The notes beneath the pieces were generated by a model. The model searched no databases, was not told the DNA's origin, and was given only the letters and a program-made list of their open reading frames with translations. A DNA stretch of 54,675 nt from Acidiferrobacteraceae bacterium (GTDB lineage Bacteria > Pseudomonadota > Gammaproteobacteria > Arenicellales > UBA868). The stretch is taken from positions 1 through 54,675 of the forward strand of contig JABINT010000150.1 in the NCBI GenBank assembly GCA_018698075.1, read 5' to 3'. The position numbers were made by a program, and so were the translations under genes. This document shows, in pieces, positions 46,991 through 54,675 of the stretch. Position 1 is the stretch's first letter, and every line of letters starts with the position of its first letter.

Positions 46991-47872
46991 ATGGCGACAC
47001 GCATTGATGGCAAGGCATTTGCCGCTGGCTTGCGGGAAAAAGTATCCGAGGCGGTAAGCACGCTCACCAGAGACTATGATTTGGTGCCGGGTCTGGCAGT
47101 CGTGCTGGTAGGGGAAGACCCGGCCAGTGAGGTTTATGTTCGCAATAAGGGTAAGCAGACACAGGAAGTCGGCATGAACTCGTACGAGCATAAACTGCCG
47201 GACACGGCCAGCCAATCAGAATTACTTGCAGTCATCGAACAGTTAAATAACGACTCCAAGGTTCACGGCATACTGGTGCAACTGCCGCTACCGGATCAGA
47301 TCGATTCACAGGCGGTCATCAATGCCATCGATCCAGACAAGGACGTCGATGGTTTTCATCTGGTTAATGTGGGGCGACTGGCAACGGGCGCGCCCGGCCT
47401 GGTGCCCTGTACACCGTTAGGGTGCATGATGTTGCTCAAGGATCAACTGGGTGATTTATCCGGTAAAAATGCGGTGGTGGTAGGGCGCTCAAATATCGTG
47501 GGTAAGCCGATGGGATCTTTACTGCTGGCACAAAGCTGCACAGTGACGATTGCGCATTCGCGGACGCGGGACTTAGCTGGCGTTTGTCGTGAAGCTGATA
47601 TTCTGGTGGCGGCCGTGGGCCGCCCGCAGATGATACCGGGTGACTGGATTAAACCCGGCGCGGTGGTGATCGATGTCGGTATCAATCGGATTGAAGGTCA
47701 AGAAGGTAAGACCCGCCTTGTCGGTGATGTAGATTTTGATTCGGCATCAGCGGTCGCCGGCGCGATTACGCCGGTACCCGGTGGAGTAGGGCCTATGACG
47801 ATCGCCTGTCTTTTGCGTAATACAGTGCAGGCGGCTTGTGCTGCCAATGACATCCCTTTTAATCTCGACTAA
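46991..47872 (+). CDS. folD: bifunctional methylenetetrahydrofolate dehydrogenase/cyclohydrolase FolD
   Basis: The 293-residue protein has the FolD plan: [14 protein letters not shown] with the catalytic Lys, [23 protein letters not shown] site [11 protein letters not shown], and [12 protein letters not shown] at the end. It interconverts methylene-, methenyl- and formyl-tetrahydrofolate. AAGGAG eight bases before the ATG fixes the start. It follows formate dehydrogenase by 16 bases, so co-transcription is likely, linking formate oxidation to folate one-carbon units. Confidence 0.95.
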   Translation: MATRIDGKAFAAGLREKVSEAVSTLTRDYDLVPGLAVVLVGEDPASEVYVRNKGKQTQEVGMNSYEHKLPDTASQSELLAVIEQLNNDSKVHGILVQLPLPDQIDSQAVINAIDPDKDVDGFHLVNVGRLATGAPGLVPCTPLGCMMLLKDQLGDLSGKNAVVVGRSNIVGKPMGSLLLAQSCTVTIAHSRTRDLAGVCREADILVAAVGRPQMIPGDWIKPGAVVIDVGINRIEGQEGKTRLVGDVDFDSASAVAGAITPVPGGVGPMTIACLLRNTVQAACAANDIPFNLD

Positions 47873-47881
47873 CTCTGGGTT

Positions 47882-47898
47882 GTTTGCCCATGGCAAAC
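47882..47898. terminator. short inverted repeat between folD and dnaE2
   Basis: GTTTGCC and GGCAAAC with a three-base loop make a perfect 7-bp stem ten bases after the folD stop. The convergent dnaE2 ends 36 bases on. No T run follows on either strand, so it is a weak terminator candidate only. Confidence 0.35.
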
Positions 47899-47933
47899 GG
47901 GATAACTCGACAGTGATCGGCTTTTGTTGGTGC

Positions 47934-50900
47934 CTAGCGAAAATCCCGACTTTGCGTGGTAAGGCTTCCTAGCAGTGCCGTGTAATCGCTCAGCCTGCCG
48001 GCAATGACATGGATCACATTGCCATGGCGTTGAATTTGTCCGTGAACGCCAAGTAGTCGCGCCCCGACCAGCACCTGATGCTGGTTTTCAGCCAGACGCT
48101 GCCATATCACCAGGTTGGTGTTGCCGGTCTCATCTTCAAGCGTTACAAAGGTGACATTGTTAGCGCTGGCTGGCCGTTGTCGGGTGGTGACGATTCCCGC
48201 CGTGTGCACATAGTGACCATCTTTTTTCTGTGCAATACCATCGCTGGTAATGACACCAAGCGTTTGTAGTTGGTTACGCAGCAGAGCTAGTGGGTGTGGG
48301 CCCAGGGTTAGGCCGGTGCTGGCGTAATCAGCACAGGCTTCTTCACCCGCGTGTGGTGTATTCAGTAATGGCGTGGCTTCACGGATATAAGGTTGGGGAA
48401 ATACCGGGGAGGGTTTCTCGATACCGCTAACCAGCCATCCAGCTTGACGGCGGTGATGCTGCACCAGGGTTGATAAGGCATTGGCGCTAGCCAGCGCGCG
48501 CAGGTCACCGCGCTCCAATGAGGCGCGATGGGCAAGATCATCGACGCTGGTAAAGACTCGATGCTGTCGCGCATCGAGTAATCGCTTGGCACCGGTATAG
48601 CTAAGATGCTTGACCATTCTTAACCCCAGGCGTAATACAAGATCTGCCCCCTCTGATTCCAATGTGCAATCCCAGGCGCTCCTCATAACGTCAATAGGAC
48701 ATACGGCAACGCCATGCCGACGTACGTCCTGCACTAATTGTGAAGGCGTATAGAAGCCCATTGGCTGACTGTTCAGCAAAGCGCAGGTAAATGCGGCTGG
48801 TTGGTGACACTTAAGCCAGGCCGAAACATATACCAATAATGCGAAACTGGCCGCATGCGACTCGGGAAAACCATATTCACCAAAGCCCAGGATTTGCTGG
48901 TAGATGCGCCGTGCAAAAGCCTCACTGTAACCACGTTCACGCATACCCTCAATTAATCGGGTTTCATAATGCCCAAGCCCACCGTGGCGTTTCCAGGCAG
49001 CCATCGCACGTCGCAGGCCATCGGCCTCTCCCGGGGTAAAACCTGCAGCGACCATCGCCAGTTTGATGACCTGCTCCTGGAAAATAGGCACTCCCAGCGT
49101 GCGCTCGAGCACCTCGCGGACCGCTTCGCTGGGGTAAGTGACCTCCTCTTCACCGTTACGCCGCCGCAGGTAGGGATGCACCATGTCGCCCTGGATAGGA
49201 CCCGGCCGGACGATAGCAACCTCGATGACCAGATCATAAAAACAGCGCGGCCGTAAGCGCGGTAGCATAGCCATTTGTGCGCGAGATTCGATCTGAAAAA
49301 CACCTACGGTGTCGGCACGGCTGATCATCTGGTATACCGTGGGGTCTTCCTGGGGTAGCGTAGCCATGGACAGCGTTTTGCCGCGGTGCTGCTTGAGCAG
49401 ATCAAATGCTTTATGAATCGCACTCAGCATGCCCAGTGCCAGGCAGTCCACTTTGAGCAGACCCAGCGCATCGATATCGTCTTTATCCCACTGGATTACT
49501 GTCCGATCTGCCATGGCTGCGTTTTCGATAGGCACCAGGTCGCACAATGGCTCATGGGAAATAACAAAGCCTCCAGAGTGCTGTGACAGGTGGCGCGGAA
49601 AGCCAACCAACTCCTGGACCAATGCCAGCAGCTTTCGCAGGACCGGGCCTTTAGGGTCCAGGCCGATTTCACGCACACGCTGGGGTACAACCTTTCCGTT
49701 TTGCCACCAGGCAAGATTACCGGACAGGCGATCAAGCTGGTCTTTGGATAGATTCAGGGCGCGCCCGATATCCCGCACTGCACTGCGTGGGCGATAGGTG
49801 ATGACTGCGCCGGTTAAAGCGGCTCGCTTGCGCCCGTAGCGCCGGTAAACGTACTGCATCACCTCTTCACGACGTTCATGTTCAAAATCGACATCAATGT
49901 CCGGTGGTTCATTACGCTCACGAGAGATAAACCGTTCGAACAGAATCTCCATATGGGCCGGGTCCACTTCGGTGATGCCAAGCGCAAAGCACACTGCTGA
50001 GTTGGCCGCCGAGCCCCGGCCCTGGCAGAGAATGCCCTGTGAGCGGGCAAAACGAACGATGTCGTAGACGGTTAGAAAGTAACTTTCGTAATCGAGCTCC
50101 TTAATCAAAGTCAGCTCGTGTTCAATTTGTTGAACTACTTTGAGCGATGGACCATCAGGCCAACGCGTGGTCATGCCTGCTTTGGTTAACCGGCGCAGGT
50201 ACTGTGTTGGCGTGTGGTCGGCAGGTATGAACTTGCGTGGATAGGTGTAGTTCAGCTCATTTAACGAAAAATCACAGCGGCGGGCTATTTTTACGCTCTC
50301 ATCGAGCAAAGTGCGAGGATAGATGCCCTCGAGAACAGCTGAGGTTCGCAGATGACGCTCGGCGTTGGGTGCAAGGTCATACTTTATTTCAGTCACCGAT
50401 TGCCTGCGTCGGACCGCGGTTAAAGTGTCCTGTAACGCCTGGCGTGAGCGTACGTGCATGTGTACGCCGCCAGCGGCAACCAGGGGTACGCCTGTTTTTT
50501 GTGACAAAACCTGCAGCGCTTTTTGGTGTGCCTGATCACCTCCGTTACTGGATTGCTCGAGTGTCAGCCAGGTTCGCCCAGGCATTAATGATTGGATATG
50601 CCTGGCGTGATAAGACAGGGCCCGGTAGCGCTCCGTAAGAGTGCTTGCTGGCGCTGGAGTCGGGTCACACGGCAGCAGGGCGAGGCAGCTCTGCAGGTGC
50701 TGGGTGCAAAGGTCGTCAATGTTCAGAGAGTACGAGCCCTTGCTTGCACGCTGGCGCGCCCGGGTAATTAACCGGGTCAGGTGGCGGTAACCTTCTCGAT
50801 TGGTTACTAACAGAACCAGATTATTGCCGTTTTCCAGAGTGAATTCGCTGCCGATGATGAGCTGTAAGCCTAACTCCTGTGCAGCGACATGCGCCCGCAC

Positions 50901-51044
50901 TGTGCCGGCGATACTGCATTCATCCGTCAGTGCCAGGGCACGATAACCGAGCTCAGAAGCCCGGCGGACCAGTTCAGCAGGGTGTGAGGCGCCGCGTAGA
51001 AAGCTGAAATTTGACAGGCAGTGCAGTTCGGCATAGCCGGACAC
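47934..51044 (-). CDS. dnaE2: error-prone DNA polymerase DnaE2 (ImuC)
   Basis: The 1036-residue C-family polymerase has an N-terminal PHP domain (ELHCLSNFSFLRGASHP, LTDECSIAGTVRAH), the catalytic palm aspartates in PPDIDVDFEHERREEVM, finger motif GRGSAANSAVCFALGITEVDP, and a C-terminal OB region near 930-990. It is shorter than DnaE1 and lacks its extra C-terminal domain, as DnaE2 does. It makes mutagenic bypass synthesis in SOS. Start is GTG at 51042-51044 (VSGYAEL). The usual imuA and imuB partners are not next to it; a perfect LexA box lies just upstream. Confidence 0.95.
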   Translation of the reverse strand: MSGYAELHCLSNFSFLRGASHPAELVRRASELGYRALALTDECSIAGTVRAHVAAQELGLQLIIGSEFTLENGNNLVLLVTNREGYRHLTRLITRARQRASKGSYSLNIDDLCTQHLQSCLALLPCDPTPAPASTLTERYRALSYHARHIQSLMPGRTWLTLEQSSNGGDQAHQKALQVLSQKTGVPLVAAGGVHMHVRSRQALQDTLTAVRRRQSVTEIKYDLAPNAERHLRTSAVLEGIYPRTLLDESVKIARRCDFSLNELNYTYPRKFIPADHTPTQYLRRLTKAGMTTRWPDGPSLKVVQQIEHELTLIKELDYESYFLTVYDIVRFARSQGILCQGRGSAANSAVCFALGITEVDPAHMEILFERFISRERNEPPDIDVDFEHERREEVMQYVYRRYGRKRAALTGAVITYRPRSAVRDIGRALNLSKDQLDRLSGNLAWWQNGKVVPQRVREIGLDPKGPVLRKLLALVQELVGFPRHLSQHSGGFVISHEPLCDLVPIENAAMADRTVIQWDKDDIDALGLLKVDCLALGMLSAIHKAFDLLKQHRGKTLSMATLPQEDPTVYQMISRADTVGVFQIESRAQMAMLPRLRPRCFYDLVIEVAIVRPGPIQGDMVHPYLRRRNGEEEVTYPSEAVREVLERTLGVPIFQEQVIKLAMVAAGFTPGEADGLRRAMAAWKRHGGLGHYETRLIEGMRERGYSEAFARRIYQQILGFGEYGFPESHAASFALLVYVSAWLKCHQPAAFTCALLNSQPMGFYTPSQLVQDVRRHGVAVCPIDVMRSAWDCTLESEGADLVLRLGLRMVKHLSYTGAKRLLDARQHRVFTSVDDLAHRASLERGDLRALASANALSTLVQHHRRQAGWLVSGIEKPSPVFPQPYIREATPLLNTPHAGEEACADYASTGLTLGPHPLALLRNQLQTLGVITSDGIAQKKDGHYVHTAGIVTTRQRPASANNVTFVTLEDETGNTNLVIWQRLAENQHQVLVGARLLGVHGQIQRHGNVIHVIAGRLSDYTALLGSLTTQSRDFR

Positions 51045-51059
51045 AGTGTTTTCTCTAGT

Positions 51060-51079
51060 TACTGTAAATTTATACAGTA
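51060..51079 (-). promoter_or_regulatory. LexA operator (SOS box) of dnaE2
   Basis: TACTG, then ten A/T bases (TAAATTTATA), then CAGTA: a perfect match to the E. coli-type LexA consensus. It ends 15 bases before the dnaE2 GTG. Within it the minus strand reads TATAAAT, a likely -10 box, so LexA would block RNA polymerase directly. This predicts strong SOS induction. Confidence 0.9.
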
Positions 51080-51127
51080 TATAGGAATTCTACCGGTATC
51101 GGTAAGTTACGCCGGCGTCATAGGTGA

Positions 51128-52309
51128 TCAGCGTCGTGCGGTTGCGATAAAACCCACTGCAAGTAAAGATAATCCTCCGGCCAGCCCAAAGCTGGCCACA
51201 AGACTGAAATCCCCGACCAGGCCTGCGAGCACTGCGCCCAGGGCACCAACGCCGTCGAGCACCACAAAGACAAAGCCCAATGCAGTGGCCTCATGTTTAC
51301 TGGCGTGATCAACCGCCATTGCCAGGACTCCTGATCGAATGGTTACCAGCACAGCCATTGCCATCGTCAGCAGGCCGATTATCAGCACGGGGGCATCAAA
51401 CAGGACTACGGTGCCGGCCAACCCTGCAGCAACCACCGAACCGACAGCAAAGATTCCAAAGCGCCCCCGCCGATCCGATAGCCGCCCGACAATTGGTTGG
51501 CCAATAGAGCCTGCGAGCATGGCGGCGGCGAAGGCCATGCCGGTTTGCGCTGAGTTGAATCCCAACTCGCGCTGCATAAAGAGCGGTGACATGGTCATCA
51601 AGGCAATGAGAGCCATGTTGTAGGTGGCGATTCCGGCGATCAGAAACAAGCCAGTCCGACTACGCCACTGAGTAATGAAAGCGCCAAGATCGGCTCGTGA
51701 TATGACGGTACTGGCATGTCGACTCGGAATCCGGCGCGCAATAAACAAAAAGGCAATTCCCATTAAGGCGGCGGGTATCACTGAAATCTGAAGCACCACG
51801 CGCCAATCCAGAAAAGCCAGCAGAAAACCGACCAGTAGTGGCGAGAGCACCTCGGCCAGAGTTCCTCCAACGGCATGCACTCCTAGTGCCTGACCGCGCT
51901 GTTTGGGCATCTGTCTTACCAGTATTCCCGTGGCAATCGGATGCCAGGCGGCATCGCCCATACCGCCGATAGCCAGCAGGATCGCCAGCGACCAGAAGCT
52001 TGGGGCCGTTGACGCCAGTAGATAGCCCAGCGCTACCCACCAGAATGTGCCGAGCAGCAATCGCCCCTGCAAACGTGTACGGTCTGCCAGCACACCAGCC
52101 GGAAAATAGGCAAGCGACGCACCAATCGAATGAATGGCAAGCAGCAGTCCGACCTCGGAGGGTTTTAGGTCAAAGGCCAGACCGATAGCAGGCGCCAGCA
52201 GCCAGATTGCTGCAGGTAGCCAGTCGTTAGACAGGTGGCCAAACACGAAGATGCCTTGCAGTGCTGCCAGGCCCAGGGGTTTTTCGGTTTTATGTTTTTG
52301 TGTTGCCAA
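51128..52309 (-). CDS. MFS transporter
   Basis: The 393-residue protein has twelve predicted membrane helices and MFS landmarks: the loop 2-3 motif GVLADRTRLQGR (about 73-84) and its second-half copy GRLSDRRGRFG. The GMGDAAWHPIATG stretch in helix 4 resembles the fosmidomycin-resistance (Fsr) group, so a drug or small-acid exporter is possible but unproven. The start seems to be TTG at 52307-52309; no ATG lies before helix 1. It is upstream of dnaE2 on the same strand but dnaE2 has its own LexA-controlled promoter. It is divergent from the decarboxylase. Confidence 0.82.
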   Translation of the reverse strand: MATQKHKTEKPLGLAALQGIFVFGHLSNDWLPAAIWLLAPAIGLAFDLKPSEVGLLLAIHSIGASLAYFPAGVLADRTRLQGRLLLGTFWWVALGYLLASTAPSFWSLAILLAIGGMGDAAWHPIATGILVRQMPKQRGQALGVHAVGGTLAEVLSPLLVGFLLAFLDWRVVLQISVIPAALMGIAFLFIARRIPSRHASTVISRADLGAFITQWRSRTGLFLIAGIATYNMALIALMTMSPLFMQRELGFNSAQTGMAFAAAMLAGSIGQPIVGRLSDRRGRFGIFAVGSVVAAGLAGTVVLFDAPVLIIGLLTMAMAVLVTIRSGVLAMAVDHASKHEATALGFVFVVLDGVGALGAVLAGLVGDFSLVASFGLAGGLSLLAVGFIATARR

Positions 52310-52381
52310 TGGGCTTTAGGTGAAAGGTTGTGTCAGAATCGCATTTACGCCACGAACCAGGAGAGGGTGTCAGAGTCCGCC

Positions 52382-53542
52382 ATGGATGCACCTGCACGCC
52401 AGAAAGTTGATCTACCCATTTACCCCTCGCCTGAGGCGGTTGTGGCAGATCTTGATCCGAGCTACCCAATTTTTTGTGTGCGCCCCCATAAGATTCATTC
52501 AGTGGCCCGGCGTTTTGTCGAGGGCTTTCCCGGGGACGTCTTATACGCGGTGAAGTGTAACCCTGAACCGCATATGTTGGACGCGCTTTTCGCAGCCGGC
52601 GTGCACCATTTTGATACCGCCTCTTTGGTTGAGGTGGCGCGTGTATCGGAGCAGTTACCCGGTGCCACCAGCTACTTCATGCACCCGGTCAAGAGTCGGG
52701 CGGCTATTCTTTCGGCCCATAGGGTTTATGGCGTAGACCATTTTGTGGTTGATCACCCGGCAGAGCTTGAAAAGATTGCCCAGATTGTCCCGCCAGGACC
52801 TGACACCGTCATCGTGGTGCGCCTTGAGATTCATTACGAGGGCGCAGTGTACGAATTATCCAGCAAGTTCGGTGCGCCGCTACCCGAGGCGGCGGCACTG
52901 GCGCGTGACGCCTTGGCCCGTGGCTACCGTTACGGTTTGTCGTTCCATGTCGGCTCGCAGTGTCTGGAAGCTGAGGGTTTTGAAATGGGTCTGGACCTTG
53001 TCGGCCAGGTGATTGCACAGGTTGGCGAGTCGCCAGTTTGTGTGGATGTGGGCGGTGGATTCCCAGGTCGTTATCTCAATTCCCAAGGCGCGGAATTAGA
53101 CGATTTCTTTGTTGCGATTCGCAAGGGCTTAGCGACGCTGGCGTTGCCTGAAGAGTGCCGGGTTTTGTGCGAGCCCGGGCGCGGGCTTTGTGTTGATGGG
53201 GAATCTCTTATTACCCAGGTTCACCTGCGCAAGGATGATGCGCTGTACCTTAATGATGGCATGTACGGAAGTTTTATCGAGGAGAAGCTCGGCCTTCAGT
53301 TGCCCGTGCGAATGATCGGTTCGCGGCCGTTTGCTTCTCAAACAAAAGAGTACACGCTGTACGGGCCGACATGTGATTCGCTGGATATTTTTCCTCGCCC
53401 GATCAGCTTGCCGGTCGATGTTGCCGAAGGGGATTGGATCGAGTTCGACCGTATCGGCGCTTACGGCACTGCGTGCCGAACACAGTTCAACGGTTTTTAC
53501 GCTGATACCTTTATTAAGGTTGAGAGTGACTTCGGCGACTAA
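52382..53542 (+). CDS. type III PLP ornithine/lysine-type decarboxylase
   Basis: From ATG 52382 it has 386 residues, normal for the family. PLP lysine Lys58 in YAVKCNPEPHML, glycine loop GGGFPG, CEPGRGLCVDGE, and the C-terminal GPTCDSLD with YGTACRTQFNGF. This alanine-racemase-fold group includes ornithine, lysine and diaminopimelate decarboxylases; GPTCDSLD favours ornithine or ornithine/lysine, giving putrescine or cadaverine. A GTG at 52367 in the same frame lies three bases after AGGAG, too close to use it well; the ATG lies 18 bases away. A longer frame overlaps the MFS start and is rejected. Confidence 0.85.
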   Translation: MDAPARQKVDLPIYPSPEAVVADLDPSYPIFCVRPHKIHSVARRFVEGFPGDVLYAVKCNPEPHMLDALFAAGVHHFDTASLVEVARVSEQLPGATSYFMHPVKSRAAILSAHRVYGVDHFVVDHPAELEKIAQIVPPGPDTVIVVRLEIHYEGAVYELSSKFGAPLPEAAALARDALARGYRYGLSFHVGSQCLEAEGFEMGLDLVGQVIAQVGESPVCVDVGGGFPGRYLNSQGAELDDFFVAIRKGLATLALPEECRVLCEPGRGLCVDGESLITQVHLRKDDALYLNDGMYGSFIEEKLGLQLPVRMIGSRPFASQTKEYTLYGPTCDSLDIFPRPISLPVDVAEGDWIEFDRIGAYGTACRTQFNGFYADTFIKVESDFGD

Positions 53543-53576
53543 ACCGGGAGTATTCTCGCAGCGACACAGTTTATTC

Positions 53577-53598
53577 GGGGTTTGGGTTTTGGGTTTGG
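53577..53598 (+). repeat. G-run/T-run tract (GGGGTTTGGGTTTTGGGTTTGG)
   Basis: Four runs of G (4, 3, 3, 2) spaced by T runs (3, 4, 3) lie between the decarboxylase stop and the flavin reductase gene. The pattern could fold as a two-layer G-quadruplex in DNA or RNA. It lies in the 102-base gap before the 53645 start. Confidence 0.4.
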
Positions 53599-53644
53599 TA
53601 TGAGGTAGTCCGAAGGTTAGGACTTAACTAAAAGGGGTTATACG

Positions 53645-54148
53645 GTGGACGAAACAAGTAAGAAAACAGCGCTGAGAATGATTCCATATGGGCTGTATAT
53701 TTTGACGGCCCAAAGCGAGGATCAGAATATTTCAGCCGCGACTGTTAATTGGGTGACTCAGGCGTCGTTTACGCCGCCGCTGGTGGCTGTTGGTGTGAAA
53801 GTCGACTCGCAAATTCATGGGATCATCAAAAGCTCCCAAACTTTTGCTTTAAACATACTGGGCAAAGGCCAGCTCGATTTAGCATTTACTTTCTTTAAAC
53901 CTGCCCAAAGGGAGGGGCAGACAATTGGAGGGCAGCCTTTCCGGCCAGGGACCACTGGTGCGCCGATTCTTGAAAATACCCCGGCATTTGTTGAGTGTCG
54001 CCTGATAGATTCGATAGAGGCTGGCGATCCCTCCGTGTTTGTGGGCGAGGTGGTGGACGCCGGTGTCAGTCAGGAGCCTGAAGGTCGCGCGGATGAGGCG
54101 ACGTTATGGCTAAAAGAGTTGGGTGAAAAAGCGTTCTATGGCGGATAA
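53645..54148 (+). CDS. flavin reductase-like FMN-binding protein
   Basis: The 167-residue protein fits the FMN-binding split-barrel flavin reductase family: LYILTAQSEDQNISAATVNWVTQASFTPPLVAVGV near the start, with the T/S-rich FMN-phosphate loop, and FALNILGKGQ in the core. Such proteins reduce flavin with NAD(P)H for a monooxygenase, or act alone. Short relative to DIM6/NTAB types but complete. Start is GTG at 53645 with AAAAGGGG about six bases upstream. It lies 13 bases before the quinone oxidoreductase and is probably co-transcribed. Confidence 0.85.
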   Translation: MDETSKKTALRMIPYGLYILTAQSEDQNISAATVNWVTQASFTPPLVAVGVKVDSQIHGIIKSSQTFALNILGKGQLDLAFTFFKPAQREGQTIGGQPFRPGTTGAPILENTPAFVECRLIDSIEAGDPSVFVGEVVDAGVSQEPEGRADEATLWLKELGEKAFYGG

Positions 54149-54161
54149 GGGGAGCTCAAAC

Positions 54162-54675
54162 ATGAGTCATGCTATTAAGATTTACCAGACCGGCGGCCCG
54201 GATGAAATGCGCTGGGAGCCAGTGGAGGTTGGTGACCCGGGCCCTGGCGAGATTCGACTGCGTCACAGTGCCGTTGGGCTGAATTTTATCGATGTTTATT
54301 TCCGTACGGGCGTTTATCCATCGCCACAGTTACCGTTTACTCCCGGCCTTGAAGGGGCGGGCACAGTAGAGGCGATTGGTGAAGGGGTACAGGGTTTTGC
54401 CGAAGGGGATCGAGTGGCCTATGCAGCGCATCCCTTGGGCGCCTATGCTGAGGTGCGACTGATACCCGCAGAAAAATTGGTGCATTTGCCTCCGGATATT
54501 CAAGAGTCTACCGCCGCTGCGATGATGCTGAAGGGTATGACAGTGCAATATCTACTGAGAAGTACGGTACCGCTTAAACCCAAAGATACTATCCTCTTTC
54601 AGGCTGCCGCTGGAGGGGTTGGCCTGATTGCCTGCCAGTGGGCACGACACCTGGGTGTCACCATCATCGGTACGG
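54162..54675 (+). CDS. quinone oxidoreductase (Qor-like MDR), cut by window end
   Basis: The first 171 residues are present. It starts at an ATG with GGGGAG about seven bases upstream and reads IKIYQTGGPDEMRWEP, LNFIDVYFRTGVYP, LEGAGTVEAIGEGVQGF and FQAAAGGVGLIACQWARH. The AAAGGVGLIACQWA stretch is the normal NADPH loop of E. coli Qor, unlike the altered loop of the 1200 gene. It is a zinc-free quinone reductase in all likelihood. It is in line with the flavin reductase, 13 bases upstream. The 3' end lies outside the window. Confidence 0.88.
   Translation, partial: MSHAIKIYQTGGPDEMRWEPVEVGDPGPGEIRLRHSAVGLNFIDVYFRTGVYPSPQLPFTPGLEGAGTVEAIGEGVQGFAEGDRVAYAAHPLGAYAEVRLIPAEKLVHLPPDIQESTAAAMMLKGMTVQYLLRSTVPLKPKDTILFQAAAGGVGLIACQWARHLGVTIIGT

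Noticed and set aside
52235..52381. Longer N-terminus of the decarboxylase
   Set aside because: The extra residues are cysteine-rich without family likeness and overlap the MFS gene start on the other strand.

Overview
The window is a chromosomal segment of a gammaproteobacterium of moderately high GC. ZipA, the proteobacterial-type GshA, DusA, DksA, CcmAB, an E. coli-type LexA box and the block orders ffs-dnaX-ybaB-recR and smc-zipA-ligA all point there. Having SMC rather than MukB argues against an enteric relative. No species is claimed. I see no phage, insertion sequence, CRISPR array, tRNA or rRNA.

Layout. 1-9.9 kb is mixed metabolism: LOG-family protein, zinc-free quinone oxidoreductase, a divergent succinyl-CoA-synthetase-like pair, a scar where phosphonoacetaldehyde hydrolase and a LysR regulator have both lost their N-termini, a DUF3108 protein, an EEP-family phosphohydrolase, a BKACE enzyme, a site-2-type metalloprotease and a methyltransferase. 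10-22.7 kb is housekeeping: SRP RNA, dnaX, ybaB, recR, dihydroorotase, dksA, a glutathione transferase, smc, zipA, ligA. 22.8-38.5 kb holds aconitase A, a DMT exporter, an N-formylglutamate amidohydrolase, an unknown gene paired with a HyuA-like protein, 3-hydroxyacyl-CoA dehydrogenase, argE, a glycosyltransferase-like gene, gshA, yjbQ, dusA and an AsmA protein. 38.6-47.9 kb holds ilvD, an isolated ccmAB pair, and a C1 block of NAD-dependent formate dehydrogenase (fused FdsG-FdsB subunit plus the catalytic subunit) followed by folD. 47.9-54.7 kb holds an SOS-controlled dnaE2, an MFS transporter, an ornithine/lysine-type decarboxylase, a flavin reductase and the start of a second quinone oxidoreductase.

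How genes work together. dnaX, ybaB and recR serve replication and recombinational repair, next to the SRP RNA. smc, zipA and ligA serve chromosome folding, division and ligation. Formate dehydrogenase and FolD link formate, NADH and one-carbon folates. dnaE2 has a perfect LexA operator 15 bases before its start, but imuA and imuB are not next to it. Most of the rest is ordinary.

The observations most worth following are the double N-terminal truncation at about 5.2 kb, the 308-residue unknown protein beside the HyuA homologue, the SucCD-like pair with altered active-site loops, the open frame that continues in phase past the dihydroorotase stop, and the heptanucleotide slippery site in dnaX. 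I found no clear new defence or mobile system.
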